From: Dehalococcoidia bacterium
GTDB taxonomy: Bacteria; Chloroflexota; Dehalococcoidia; Lucifugimonadales; UBA3495
DNA: 12,810 bases
NCBI GenBank assembly: GCA_022823105.1
Contig: JAJDXU010000019.1
Coordinates: 1-12,810, forward strand
Direction of reading: 5' to 3'
Program-made: the position numbers and the translations under genes
Shown: in pieces, positions 1-6,359 of the stretch
Numbering within the stretch: the first letter of the stretch is position 1
Layout of the letters: each line of letters begins with the position of its first letter
Notes under the pieces: generated by a model
Told to the model about the DNA's origin: nothing
The model's input: only the letters and a program-made list of their open reading frames with translations
Databases searched by the model: none

Positions 1-2
1 AT

Positions 3-105
3 CCGTCATTCCCACGCAAGCGGGAATCCAGGAGGTCGTTGTGATCGGAATGTTCTGGATTCCGGCACGCCAAAGGCGCATCTGCGACTTTCGCCGGAAT
101 GACGG
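3..105. repeat. Nested palindromic (MITE/REP-like) repeat
   Basis: The outer arms CCGTCATTCC (3-12) and GGAATGACGG (96-105) are exact reverse complements. Inside them GGAATCCAG (23-31) pairs with CTGGATTCC (55-63). Each half can also fold on itself: ATTCCC (8-13) with GGGAAT (22-27), and ATTCCGGC (59-66) with GCCGGAAT (93-100). It carries no open reading frame that looks real. The size, the terminal inverted repeats and the absence of coding content fit a small non-autonomous mobile element or a dispersed REP-type repeat. The window starts two bases before the left arm, so any target duplication on that side cannot be fully judged. Confidence 0.7.
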
Positions 106-165
106 TTCGGGGTGAAAGGCCACCAACCAGGACTTTGGAAAGGCCCTGCGTGTGCAGGGGGTTCC

Positions 166-195
166 TTGACAGTTGCGACCCCTGTTGGCTACGAT
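166..195 (+). promoter_or_regulatory. Probable sigma70-type promoter for the tRNA genes
   Basis: A perfect -35 box TTGACA (166-171) and a -10 box TACGAT (190-195, four of six consensus bases) are separated by 18 bases. Transcription would start near 202, about 40 bases before the first tRNA, which leaves a normal 5' leader for RNase P. A small hairpin CCCTGC/GCAGGG with a GTGT loop (144-159) lies just upstream; its role is unknown. Confidence 0.6.
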
Positions 196-241
196 GAATG
201 GGCGGTTGTCGCATCAACGTGGGTGCGACGGCCGGCAGCGT

Positions 242-317
242 GGGGATATAGCTCAACTGGGAGAGCGCGGCGTTCGCAATGCCGAGGTTGCGGGTTCGAG
301 CCCCGCTATCTCCACCA
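242..317 (+). tRNA. tRNA-Ala(CGC)
   Basis: The full cloverleaf can be drawn by hand. The acceptor stem is GGGGATA with TATCTCC, the D stem GCTC/GAGC, and the anticodon stem CGGCG/TGCCG with loop TTCGCAA. The T arm is GCGGG-TTCGAGC-CCCGC. The anticodon at 275-277 is CGC, which reads the alanine codon GCG. The acceptor contains a G3:U70 wobble pair, the classic identity element of alanine tRNAs, which confirms the assignment independently. The discriminator is A (314), and the CCA end (315-317) is encoded in the DNA. Confidence 0.97.
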
Positions 318-329
318 AAATGTTTGCCT

Positions 330-403
330 GCCCCTGTAGCTCAGTTGGACAGAGCGGCGGCGTCCTAAGTCGCGCGTCGGGGGTTCGAGTCCCTCCAGGG
401 GTA
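330..403 (+). tRNA. tRNA-Arg(CCT)
   Basis: The cloverleaf is complete. The acceptor is GCCCCTG with CAGGGGT, closed by a G1:U72 wobble; the D stem is GCTC/GAGC. The anticodon stem is GCGGC/GTCGC with loop GTCCTAA, and the T arm is GGGGG-TTCGAGT-CCCTC. The anticodon at 364-366 is CCT, which reads the arginine codon AGG. The discriminator is A (403), and unlike the neighbouring tRNA-Ala the CCA tail is not encoded, so it must be added by a nucleotidyltransferase. Only 12 bases separate the two tRNAs, so they are probably cut from one precursor. A T-rich run with a weak matching A-rich arm (403-410 with 428-435) follows and might help end transcription. Confidence 0.96.
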
Positions 404-542
404 CTTTTTCTCTCCATTTGCGAGCGGGAAAAAGTGCGTGTGGTCCCGCCGGTTAACACTTTCCGAAAAAGTCTACGGGTGTTCTCCTGTCGCCGCGTCG
501 GGTGAGATTCAGTGCGATGCCAGACCTGAACCGCCCCATCCG

Positions 543-571
543 GATCGGTGAGATACCCGATCGGTGAGATA
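543..571 (+). repeat. 13-bp tandem direct repeat covering the P450 ribosome binding region
   Basis: GATCGGTGAGATA occurs twice, at 543-555 and 559-571, separated by CCC. The second copy ends one base before the P450 start codon. Each copy carries GGTGAG, the only Shine-Dalgarno-like string in front of that gene, so the repeat duplicates the presumed ribosome binding sequence. Confidence 0.75.
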
Positions 572-572
572 A

Positions 573-2003
573 ATGAGCGCCGCGATCTCTCCCCTACCCA
601 CGAAGTTGCCGCCAGGTCCGAGAGGACTCCCGGTGTTCGGCTCCCTGCTGGAACTGCGCCATGACACCCACCTGTCCATTGACCGGCTGGCGCGCCGCTA
701 CGGCGACATCTGCCTGCTCCGCTTCGGCAACGTGCCGACGGTGATAATCAGCCACCCGGACCTTTTGCAGGAGGCTTTCGGCAAGCCCGAACTGGCCGAC
801 CGCTGGGTCAGCGAGATCATGGACATTCTCAGCAACCGGAAAGACCTGGTGCTGGCCCCCTACGGCGACCGCTGGCGACAGATGCAGCGTTTCGCCAACC
901 GCGAGTTGCTCAGCGCACGCAACCTCGACAACGTACGCGAGCGCTACATCGAGGGCATTGTCAACGGGCTGGTGGACGAAATGACCGACCTGGGAGAGGC
1001 CGGCGAGCCGGTTTCGCCTCCGGCGATGGTCGCCCGCAGCAACTCCGAGATGATGTTCCGCGCCGTTTTCGGACGAGACGAAGACGGCACTGGAGATTTC
1101 GAACGGCTGCGGGGAGCGTTGCTGAAACACGTCAACTGGATCTTCGGCAACGCCACGGCCACCAACCTGGCCGACTACATCCCCTGGATGAGGTTCCTGC
1201 CCAACAATGCTCTTACGCAAGCCGTCAGGCAGTTTGAAATCGGCACGGCCATCACGGATTCTCTGGTGGAGGGCGCCCTCAACCGACCCGGCCTGGACCT
1301 GTCGGCTCCCACCTGCCTGGTGGAGGTGATGCTGGCCGAGGCAAAAACGGGCGAAATTGAGAGCGACATGATCAATGACCTGTGCATGGACCTGCTGATC
1401 GCCGGAACCGACACCTCGGCGCAAACCGTCAGTTGGACCCTGCTGTTGCTGGCCAACCGTCCGGAGGTTCAGGCCAAAGTCCACGCGGAGCTGGATGAAG
1501 TCATCGGGCCCGACGCCCTGCCCACGGTGGACGACCGGACGCGGCTGCCCTACACCTTCGCCTGCCTGGCCGAGTCCATGCGCTACCGCACCATTGGTCC
1601 CCTGGCAGTGCCGCACCAGGCCAGGCAGGACACCGAGGTCGGCGGGTACCTGGTGCCGGCGGGGGCGCAGGTGTTGGGCAACATCTATTCCATCCACCAC
1701 GACCCGCGCTTCTGGGACGCGCCCGACGATTTCATCCCGGAGCGGTTCCTGCCCGATTCTGACGGGGCGCCGGCTGCTACGCTGACCAGCAACGCTTTCA
1801 TACCCTTCGGCACCGGCCACCGCCGCTGCCCGGGGCGTCGCTTTGCCGAGACCACAGCATGGCTCCACATCACGCGGATGCTGCACCGGCTCCGCTTTGA
1901 GACGCCGGACGGCAGGCCGTTGTCCGAGGACGAGGTGTTCGGCCTGGCGATCTCCCCGCAGCCTTATTCGCTGAAGGTGGCCCGGCGATTGAGCGGAGGG
2001 TAA
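573..2003 (+). CDS. Cytochrome P450, eukaryotic-like class E group I type
   Basis: A haem-thiolate monooxygenase of 476 residues that would insert one oxygen atom into an organic, probably hydrophobic, substrate using electrons from a separate reductase. The signatures occur in the expected order. There is a proline-rich hinge LPPGPRG at residues 12-18, an I-helix oxygen-activation motif AGTDTS at 277-282, an ExxR pair (E334, R337), and a PERF meander. The haem loop is FGTGHRRCPG (412-421), with C419 as the iron ligand. The length and the PPGP hinge resemble microsomal CYP2/CYP17-like enzymes more than the usual ~400-residue bacterial P450s, yet there is no N-terminal membrane helix, so it should be soluble. 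In the C-helix the usual WxxxR is W101-R-Q-M-Q105-R106: the haem-propionate arginine is shifted by one residue or replaced by Gln. The start follows GGTGAG closely, and no better start exists. No ferredoxin or reductase gene lies nearby. The family is certain; the substrate is unknown. Confidence 0.95.
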   Translation: MSAAISPLPTKLPPGPRGLPVFGSLLELRHDTHLSIDRLARRYGDICLLRFGNVPTVIISHPDLLQEAFGKPELADRWVSEIMDILSNRKDLVLAPYGDRWRQMQRFANRELLSARNLDNVRERYIEGIVNGLVDEMTDLGEAGEPVSPPAMVARSNSEMMFRAVFGRDEDGTGDFERLRGALLKHVNWIFGNATATNLADYIPWMRFLPNNALTQAVRQFEIGTAITDSLVEGALNRPGLDLSAPTCLVEVMLAEAKTGEIESDMINDLCMDLLIAGTDTSAQTVSWTLLLLANRPEVQAKVHAELDEVIGPDALPTVDDRTRLPYTFACLAESMRYRTIGPLAVPHQARQDTEVGGYLVPAGAQVLGNIYSIHHDPRFWDAPDDFIPERFLPDSDGAPAATLTSNAFIPFGTGHRRCPGRRFAETTAWLHITRMLHRLRFETPDGRPLSEDEVFGLAISPQPYSLKVARRLSGG

Positions 2004-2570
2004 ACGGCGCTGGGGCAACACGAACGGTCCGGCGAAGTGGAAACAGGCTAATATCGCTCGGCGCTTCACGACCCCGGCAACGTGTATCACATTGACCCGG
2101 ATTGCTGCCTGGATCCGGGCGCTACTGGACCCGGATCGCAGTTGGCAACGGCCCCGAAGCGATTGCAGGCCCCTGCGTTGGACCCGGCCCGAGGCGGGCC
2201 ATTCGGGCGCGACGGAGGTAGCCTCCGCCTGGTGGACGCCATCCACTCCCTCCTCACAGCGTGGGGTAGAGCCAAGCTGTGCCAGCGCCCGGCAGGCCCG
2301 GACTCTCCGATACCCCCAGCGCTGACCGGGCATGCTGGACGGAAAGGCGGCGACTGACGAGATTCGGAAGTTTTCCTCTGCGGCGTCGCGGATGCAGAGC
2401 GCGACATGGCCGACGCGGCGCTGTTTTGCGCCGCGTCGCCGCACCGCCTTCGATTGGCAATCTGGCGGACTTTCCACCCTGGGCCCGCACTGCGCCGGTT
2501 CCGGCGTTGCTTCGGCGATTTTCTCAACCAGCCCTTCCTCTGCTCGAGCGTAGCCACTTTGGCTTGAACC

Positions 2571-2607
2571 GTCATTGCGCGTCCGCCACAGTCGGATGCG
2601 CAATGAC
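2571..2607. repeat. Near-perfect palindrome with GTCATT/AATGAC ends
   Basis: The arm GTCATTGCGCGTCCG (2571-2585) pairs with CGGATGCGCAATGAC (2593-2607) across a 7-base loop. All 15 positions pair, one of them as a G-T wobble. There is no T-run after it, so it is not an obvious terminator. Its GTCATT/AATGAC ends match those of the repeat at the start of the window and of the palindrome at 3043-3086, which suggests one dispersed repeat family. Confidence 0.7.
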
Positions 2608-2775
2608 AACGGCGACTTTGAAAAGGCCGGTTTCAGTGACACTTCCCCGTTGTCCCTAACCTCCCTCCGTCCTTACCATCAAACTACCGGAACGCCCGCA
2701 TCCAACCCGTCGTCCCACCCCTGACCGGTACCACGCGGTGCTCCAAATGCCGCTCCGCCAACACCGCTCACCCGA

Positions 2776-2807
2776 CCGCCAAAACCATGATTATCGCCGC
2801 CAAAACC
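2776..2807. repeat. Direct repeat CCGCCAAAACC, two copies 21 bp apart
   Basis: CCGCCAAAACC occurs at 2776-2786 and again at 2797-2807, a spacing of two helical turns. This spacing is typical of paired protein-binding sites, but no promoter lies close by, so the role is open. Confidence 0.45.
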
Positions 2808-2851
2808 GCGCTTTCCGCCCCCATGATGACCCCACAGCCCTACTCAAATCA

Positions 2852-2871
2852 GCGGAAATGAGAGGAAATGA
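2852..2871. repeat. Two tandem 10-bp units ending in GGAAATGA
   Basis: GCGGAAATGA (2852-2861) is followed directly by GAGGAAATGA (2862-2871). The two units differ at one base. They lie inside the gene-poor region, and no function is apparent. Confidence 0.45.
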
Positions 2872-2876
2872 GCGGG

Positions 2877-2995
2877 ATTTCCCAAAATCTCCGCCGTCCC
2901 CGGTCCTGCCAGTCCGGAAATGCCGTAAATCCTCCCGCCTCTGGCGTATGACAATCATGATGCGATCACACGACCATTTCCCAAATCCGCCGCCG
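2877..2995. repeat. Imperfect direct repeat pair, ATTTCCCAAA...CCGCCG
   Basis: Positions 2877-2896 and 2976-2995 carry near-identical 20-base strings that start ATTTCCCAAA and end in CCGCCG. They differ only by small shifts in the middle. They flank an 80-base segment and could be remnants of a duplicated or inserted sequence. Confidence 0.4.
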
Positions 2996-3042
2996 CGACG
3001 CCATCCTCAAGCGCCTCACGCGTGCCCATTTTCGCCGGAACC

Positions 3043-3086
3043 GTCATCGCGAGTCCGCTGGGGGCGGGTTCGCTACTGGCAATGAC
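3043..3086. repeat. Degenerate copy of the GTCAT palindrome
   Basis: The left arm GTCATCGCGAGTCCGC (3043-3058) pairs with a broken right arm: GCGGGTTCGC (3064-3073), then a six-base interruption (3074-3079), then CAATGAC (3080-3086). The ends and the internal GTCCG core match the palindrome at 2571-2607. This copy sits about 30 bases upstream of the -35 box of the transporter promoter, where it could influence transcription or simply be a chance insertion site. Confidence 0.6.
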
Positions 3087-3116
3087 AAACTGGGTACGCG
3101 TGAGCTTCCTCTGCCC

Positions 3117-3146
3117 TTGACACCCGTTTCGATGTCTGTTTATATG
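3117..3146 (+). promoter_or_regulatory. Promoter of the ABC importer operon
   Basis: A perfect TTGACA (3117-3122) is followed after 18 bases by TATATG (3141-3146, four of six consensus bases); TTATAT at 3140-3145 gives a 17-base spacer. The predicted start near 3153 leaves a leader of about 65 bases before the lipoprotein gene. No riboswitch-like structure was recognised in that leader. Confidence 0.65.
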
Positions 3147-3219
3147 GGCCGCCATTGAGGTCGGTTACTGTCTCGAACGCCATTTTTCGGACTATTGTCG
3201 TTAAAGAGGAGGCGCAAGA

Positions 3220-5109
3220 ATGACGTATATCAGCACAAGGAATCTTAGGGCGTTGGCAATATCGTCCCTAGCCTTGGTAGTCCTGTTGGTGGTCGCTTGC
3301 GGCACTGCCGGACAACCTGCTCAACCCGTCCAACAGGCGGAACCGCAGGTCATTGAGAGGGAAGTCGTAAAGGAGGTAGAAGTTACCCGCGAAGTCCAGG
3401 TTCAAGTGGAGACGGAAAAAATAGTTGAGGTTGAGAAAGTAGTAGAAAAAGAGGTTCCGATAGAGAAGGTGGTGTTCGCCACCCCGGTAGCCGGCGTTCA
3501 CGAGACGGCGAGGCCCGAATGGGTCAGCATTGGCGCCGACCACCACTACAATGGGGACTTCGTCTTCGTGCATCGGGCCAACCCCGGGTTCCTGGATCTG
3601 CACTATGGGGCCAGTTCCACCACCACCCTGTTGCCCTCCGGCCCCCGGTTCAACCAACTCCTGATGTACAACCCCACGGCGCCGAGGGAAATTATCGGTG
3701 ACCTGGCCCAGAGTTGGGAGATCAAAGATGGAGGCAAGAATTTCGTGTTCCGCCTGAACGAAGCCAACTGGCATGACGGCACTCCGGTCACTGCCGATGA
3801 CATCGTTTGGAGCCTGAACCGAATGGCGCAACCCGACGTCACACGGGGCCGAGTCACCGCCATCCGTACTTTTTACGAGCACGGGACCGCCGTGGCAGTG
3901 GACGACAAAACGGTGCTGATGCCCCTGAAGTTCCCCTCGGCGACGGCGCTGGGCTGGCTGGCCGTGGACTACTACAAGATGTATCCCAAGGCCCTGGAGA
4001 GCGTCAGCCAGGACGACTTCAACTGCTGCTTCAAGAACACCTTTGGCTCCGGCCCCTGGAAGTTCAGGGCCTGGAAGAAAGGCGACTCCTACGAGTTCGA
4101 CCGCAACAACGATTACTTCAAGGACCCCATGCCCTATGCCGACGGCATGAAGGTGTTCATCATCACCGACTACGCCCGGCGCCTGGCCACCCTCAAGACC
4201 CAGCAGGTTATGGGACGGTACAACACGGGCGGCATCCTGCTGGCGGACGTGGAGCAGGTACAGAAGGAGACCGGCGGCAAGATGCGGGTTCTGAAGGGCG
4301 GCGCCGCAGGCATCTACGGTTTCTGGTTCCACTGGAACCGGCCGCCACTGGATGACCCCAGGGTTCGCAAGGCGATTTACCTGGCCCTGGACCGCCACGA
4401 GATCGCTGAGATTTCCCAGGGTGGCGCAGCCTTGCTGGGCAATTTCTTCCCGCCCGGCTATGCCCTGAGTGAGGACGAGGTCATGTCGTTGCCAGGCTTC
4501 CGCATCAGTGCCGAAGGCGCGAAGCATCCCGACGACTTGACGGAGGCCCAGCGGCTGCTGACCGAAGCGGGCTACCCCGACGGGTTCAAGCTGACCTTCA
4601 ACGTGGATCAGAGCAAGTTTGCACGGACCGACGCCGAGCTGGTGGCGGATCAGTTGAGGGAGAAACTCAACATCGACGTGGAACTTCAGGTTGCCGACCG
4701 GGCTACTTTCTACGCCCAGTTGCGGGACGGCACCCACGACCTCAGCAATATCGGCACCGGCCTCTACTTCAAGGAGCCGGAAACGGTGCTGGCCCAATGG
4801 TTCTTCCAGGACACTCTCCGCAATCCTCATAACTGGTCCCACCCCCGCTTCGCAGAGTTGATGGACTTGCAGGGGAGGGAACTGGACTCGGAGGTTCGAC
4901 GGGAATACTTCCGGGAGATGGCGGAAATTCTCAACGAGGGGGAGAGCCACTACGTTCCCCTCTACTGGACTGCCACCAGCGGCATCATCGACTACCGGCT
5001 CCAGAATATGCGACCGCCCTACCACCCGCATACCATCTGGACCTGGGAACACGTTTGGTGGGACCCGGACGCCGAGTTGCTCGGGCCGGACGCGCCCCCC
5101 ATTGAGTAA
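3220..5109 (+). CDS. ABC transporter substrate-binding lipoprotein, family 5 (SBP_bac_5)
   Basis: A solute receptor of 629 residues for a peptide/nickel-type ABC importer, anchored outside the cytoplasmic membrane. Residues 9-26 form a hydrophobic signal ending in the lipobox VVAC, so C27 would be lipidated after signal peptidase II cleavage. Residues 43-85 are a linker made almost only of Val, Glu, Lys, Gln and Arg (for example VEVEKVVEKEV), probably a stalk. The globular part from about residue 96 shows family 5 features: an L.P.LAQSWE-like segment (DLAQSWEIKDGGKNFVFRL), WHDGTPVTADDIVWSL and DDPRVRKAIYLALDR, as in DppA/OppA proteins. Family 5 members bind peptides, nickel, sugars or other solutes, and the sequence does not reveal which. 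The start is supported by GAGGAGG (3206-3212), seven bases upstream. It is followed by the two permeases and separated from them by a strong hairpin. The linker codons are AT-richer than the rest of the gene. Confidence 0.94.
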   Translation: MTYISTRNLRALAISSLALVVLLVVACGTAGQPAQPVQQAEPQVIEREVVKEVEVTREVQVQVETEKIVEVEKVVEKEVPIEKVVFATPVAGVHETARPEWVSIGADHHYNGDFVFVHRANPGFLDLHYGASSTTTLLPSGPRFNQLLMYNPTAPREIIGDLAQSWEIKDGGKNFVFRLNEANWHDGTPVTADDIVWSLNRMAQPDVTRGRVTAIRTFYEHGTAVAVDDKTVLMPLKFPSATALGWLAVDYYKMYPKALESVSQDDFNCCFKNTFGSGPWKFRAWKKGDSYEFDRNNDYFKDPMPYADGMKVFIITDYARRLATLKTQQVMGRYNTGGILLADVEQVQKETGGKMRVLKGGAAGIYGFWFHWNRPPLDDPRVRKAIYLALDRHEIAEISQGGAALLGNFFPPGYALSEDEVMSLPGFRISAEGAKHPDDLTEAQRLLTEAGYPDGFKLTFNVDQSKFARTDAELVADQLREKLNIDVELQVADRATFYAQLRDGTHDLSNIGTGLYFKEPETVLAQWFFQDTLRNPHNWSHPRFAELMDLQGRELDSEVRREYFREMAEILNEGESHYVPLYWTATSGIIDYRLQNMRPPYHPHTIWTWEHVWWDPDAELLGPDAPPIE

Positions 5110-5122
5110 CCGGCTTTCATTT

Positions 5123-5146
5123 CCGTCTGATCATGTCCGTCTGATC
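5123..5146. repeat. Short direct repeat CCGTCTGATC
   Basis: CCGTCTGATC occurs at 5123-5132 and 5137-5146 in the gap between the binding-protein gene and the permease gene. It may be a slippage duplication; no binding protein can be named. Confidence 0.45.
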
Positions 5147-5163
5147 TTGACGCCACACCCGGC

Positions 5164-5196
5164 TGTCCTGGGGCGCCGTGCAGGGGCCCCAGGACA
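5164..5196 (+). promoter_or_regulatory. Intercistronic hairpin between binding protein and permease genes
   Basis: TGTCCTGGGGC (5164-5174) pairs perfectly with GCCCCAGGACA (5186-5196) across an 11-base loop, giving an 11-bp, mostly GC stem. No T-run follows, so it is a poor intrinsic terminator. In importer operons a stable hairpin after the binding-protein gene often protects the upstream mRNA or stops part of the transcripts, so that receptor outnumbers channel. That role is inferred from position. Confidence 0.65.
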
Positions 5197-5316
5197 CAGG
5201 GAACATTGTCCAACTCAGACGAGTGAGAACTGCCAACCATAGACAGTGACCTTTGACTCCCAGTTACGGGATGAAAATTCCGGGATGGAGAGGTCACCGA
5301 ACCGTCGGGAGGTGTG

Positions 5317-6276
5317 ATGAAAGGCTACGTGGTGAGGAGGATAGGCCTCTTCATTCCCACCATGCTTCTGACTACCGTAATCGTATTTGCCCTCTTCTTC
5401 CTGGTCCCCGGTGACGCTGCGCTATTCATACTCACCGGCGAGGAAGGGGCGGGAGCGGTTACCGATGAGGACCTGCAAAAGCTGCGCCGGGAACTGGGCC
5501 TGGACCGTCCCATACATATCCAGTACTTCGACTGGCTATGGGATACCCTGCGCGGTGATTTGGGAATCTCCATCTGGTACCGGGAGCCGGTCACCGACGA
5601 AATCCGGGATAAATTTGCCGTCACCCTGCAATTATCCATCATGGCGATCCTCATGGCTTTTGTCGTGGCCGTGCCGATGGGCATGATTTCCGCCGTGCGG
5701 CAGGACACCTGGCCCGACTACGTCTGCAGGTCACTGACCCTCGTGGGGATTGCCCTGCCGACTTTCTGGCTGGCGATCCTGATAATTTACTTCCTGGCCT
5801 ATGTCTTCAACTGGCTGCCTCCGTTAGGTTACGCCACCCTGTGGGAGGATCCCATCCTCAACCTGAAGCAGCTTTTCTTCCCGGCTCTGGCCATCGCCAT
5901 TCACGATCTGGCTTTCACCGCCAGGGTGACCCGCTCCTCCATGCTGGAGGTGCTGCGGGAAGACTACGTGAGGACGGCCCGGTCCAAGGGGCTGCGCGAA
6001 ACCAAGGTGCTGGGCAGGCACGCACTCAAGAACGCCATCCTGCCCGTCATCACGGTGTCGGGCTACCAGTTCGCCCGCCTGCTTGGGGGCACCATCATCA
6101 TCGAGACCATATTCGCCGTGCCGGGCCTTGGCGCCTTCCTGATCGAGAGCATCATCCATCGGGACTTCGTCGTAATCCAGGCGGTGATTCTGCTCACGGC
6201 GGCAGTGGTGCTGACCCTCAACCTGATCATCGACCTGGTTTACGGCGTTCTAGACCCCAGGATACGGTACCAGTGA
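5317..6276 (+). CDS. ABC transporter permease, DppB/OppB type
   Basis: The first of two membrane subunits forming the channel of a peptide/nickel-type importer, 319 residues and normal for the family. It begins with MKGYVVRRIGLFIPTML, the usual DppB-like opening helix, followed by an extracytoplasmic segment with the LRRELGLDRP string found in this family. Several long hydrophobic helices follow. The EAA loop that contacts the ATPase runs from about D216 (DYVRTARSKGLRE) to ILPV near 244, with the conserved glycine in SKG. The C-terminus LVYGVLDPRIRYQ is typical. A GTG at 5314 is in frame but lies inside or against the ribosome binding string GGAGGTG (5308-5314), so ATG 5317 is preferred. It follows the binding protein by 207 bases and precedes the second permease by 83. 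Confidence 0.95.
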   Translation: MKGYVVRRIGLFIPTMLLTTVIVFALFFLVPGDAALFILTGEEGAGAVTDEDLQKLRRELGLDRPIHIQYFDWLWDTLRGDLGISIWYREPVTDEIRDKFAVTLQLSIMAILMAFVVAVPMGMISAVRQDTWPDYVCRSLTLVGIALPTFWLAILIIYFLAYVFNWLPPLGYATLWEDPILNLKQLFFPALAIAIHDLAFTARVTRSSMLEVLREDYVRTARSKGLRETKVLGRHALKNAILPVITVSGYQFARLLGGTIIIETIFAVPGLGAFLIESIIHRDFVVIQAVILLTAAVVLTLNLIIDLVYGVLDPRIRYQ

Positions 6277-6359
6277 GGCCGTAGCCGGGAACCTCGACCA
6301 AATTTCCCTCGGCGATTCGAGCCACGGAGCCATCCGGCTCGCTGGAAAGCAGGACGATA

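Larger units (their letters stand above)
2004..3116. other. Gene-poor intergenic region with scattered short repeats
   Basis: About 1.1 kb between the P450 and the transporter promoter. Several open frames exist on both strands, but they overlap one another, lack ribosome binding sites and are rich in Arg, Ser and Pro, as expected for random frames in GC-rich DNA. I recognise no domain, and I see no RNase P, tmRNA or SRP RNA signature. It does contain palindromes at 2571-2607 and 3043-3086 and direct repeats between 2776 and 2995, listed separately. It may be decayed coding sequence or a site where small mobile elements accumulate. Confidence 0.5.

Noticed and set aside
1..106. Possible CRISPR repeat
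   Set aside because: There is a single nested palindrome with no regularly spaced repeats or spacers and no cas genes.
112..505. Short open frames over the tRNA genes
   Set aside because: Their apparent proteins are translations of the tRNA sequences and their flanks.
594..2642. 682-codon open frame on the minus strand opposite the P450
   Set aside because: It lies antisense to a clear P450, has no recognisable domain and is rich in Arg, Gln and Gly. It is a by-product of GC-rich codon use.
2082..2659. Several 70-160 codon frames after the P450
   Set aside because: They overlap on both strands, lack ribosome binding sites and recognisable domains, and are rich in Arg, Pro and Ser, so none could be supported as a gene.
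3268..5052. 594-codon minus-strand open frame opposite the binding protein
   Set aside because: It mirrors the binding-protein reading frame, with low-complexity composition and no domain or ribosome binding site.
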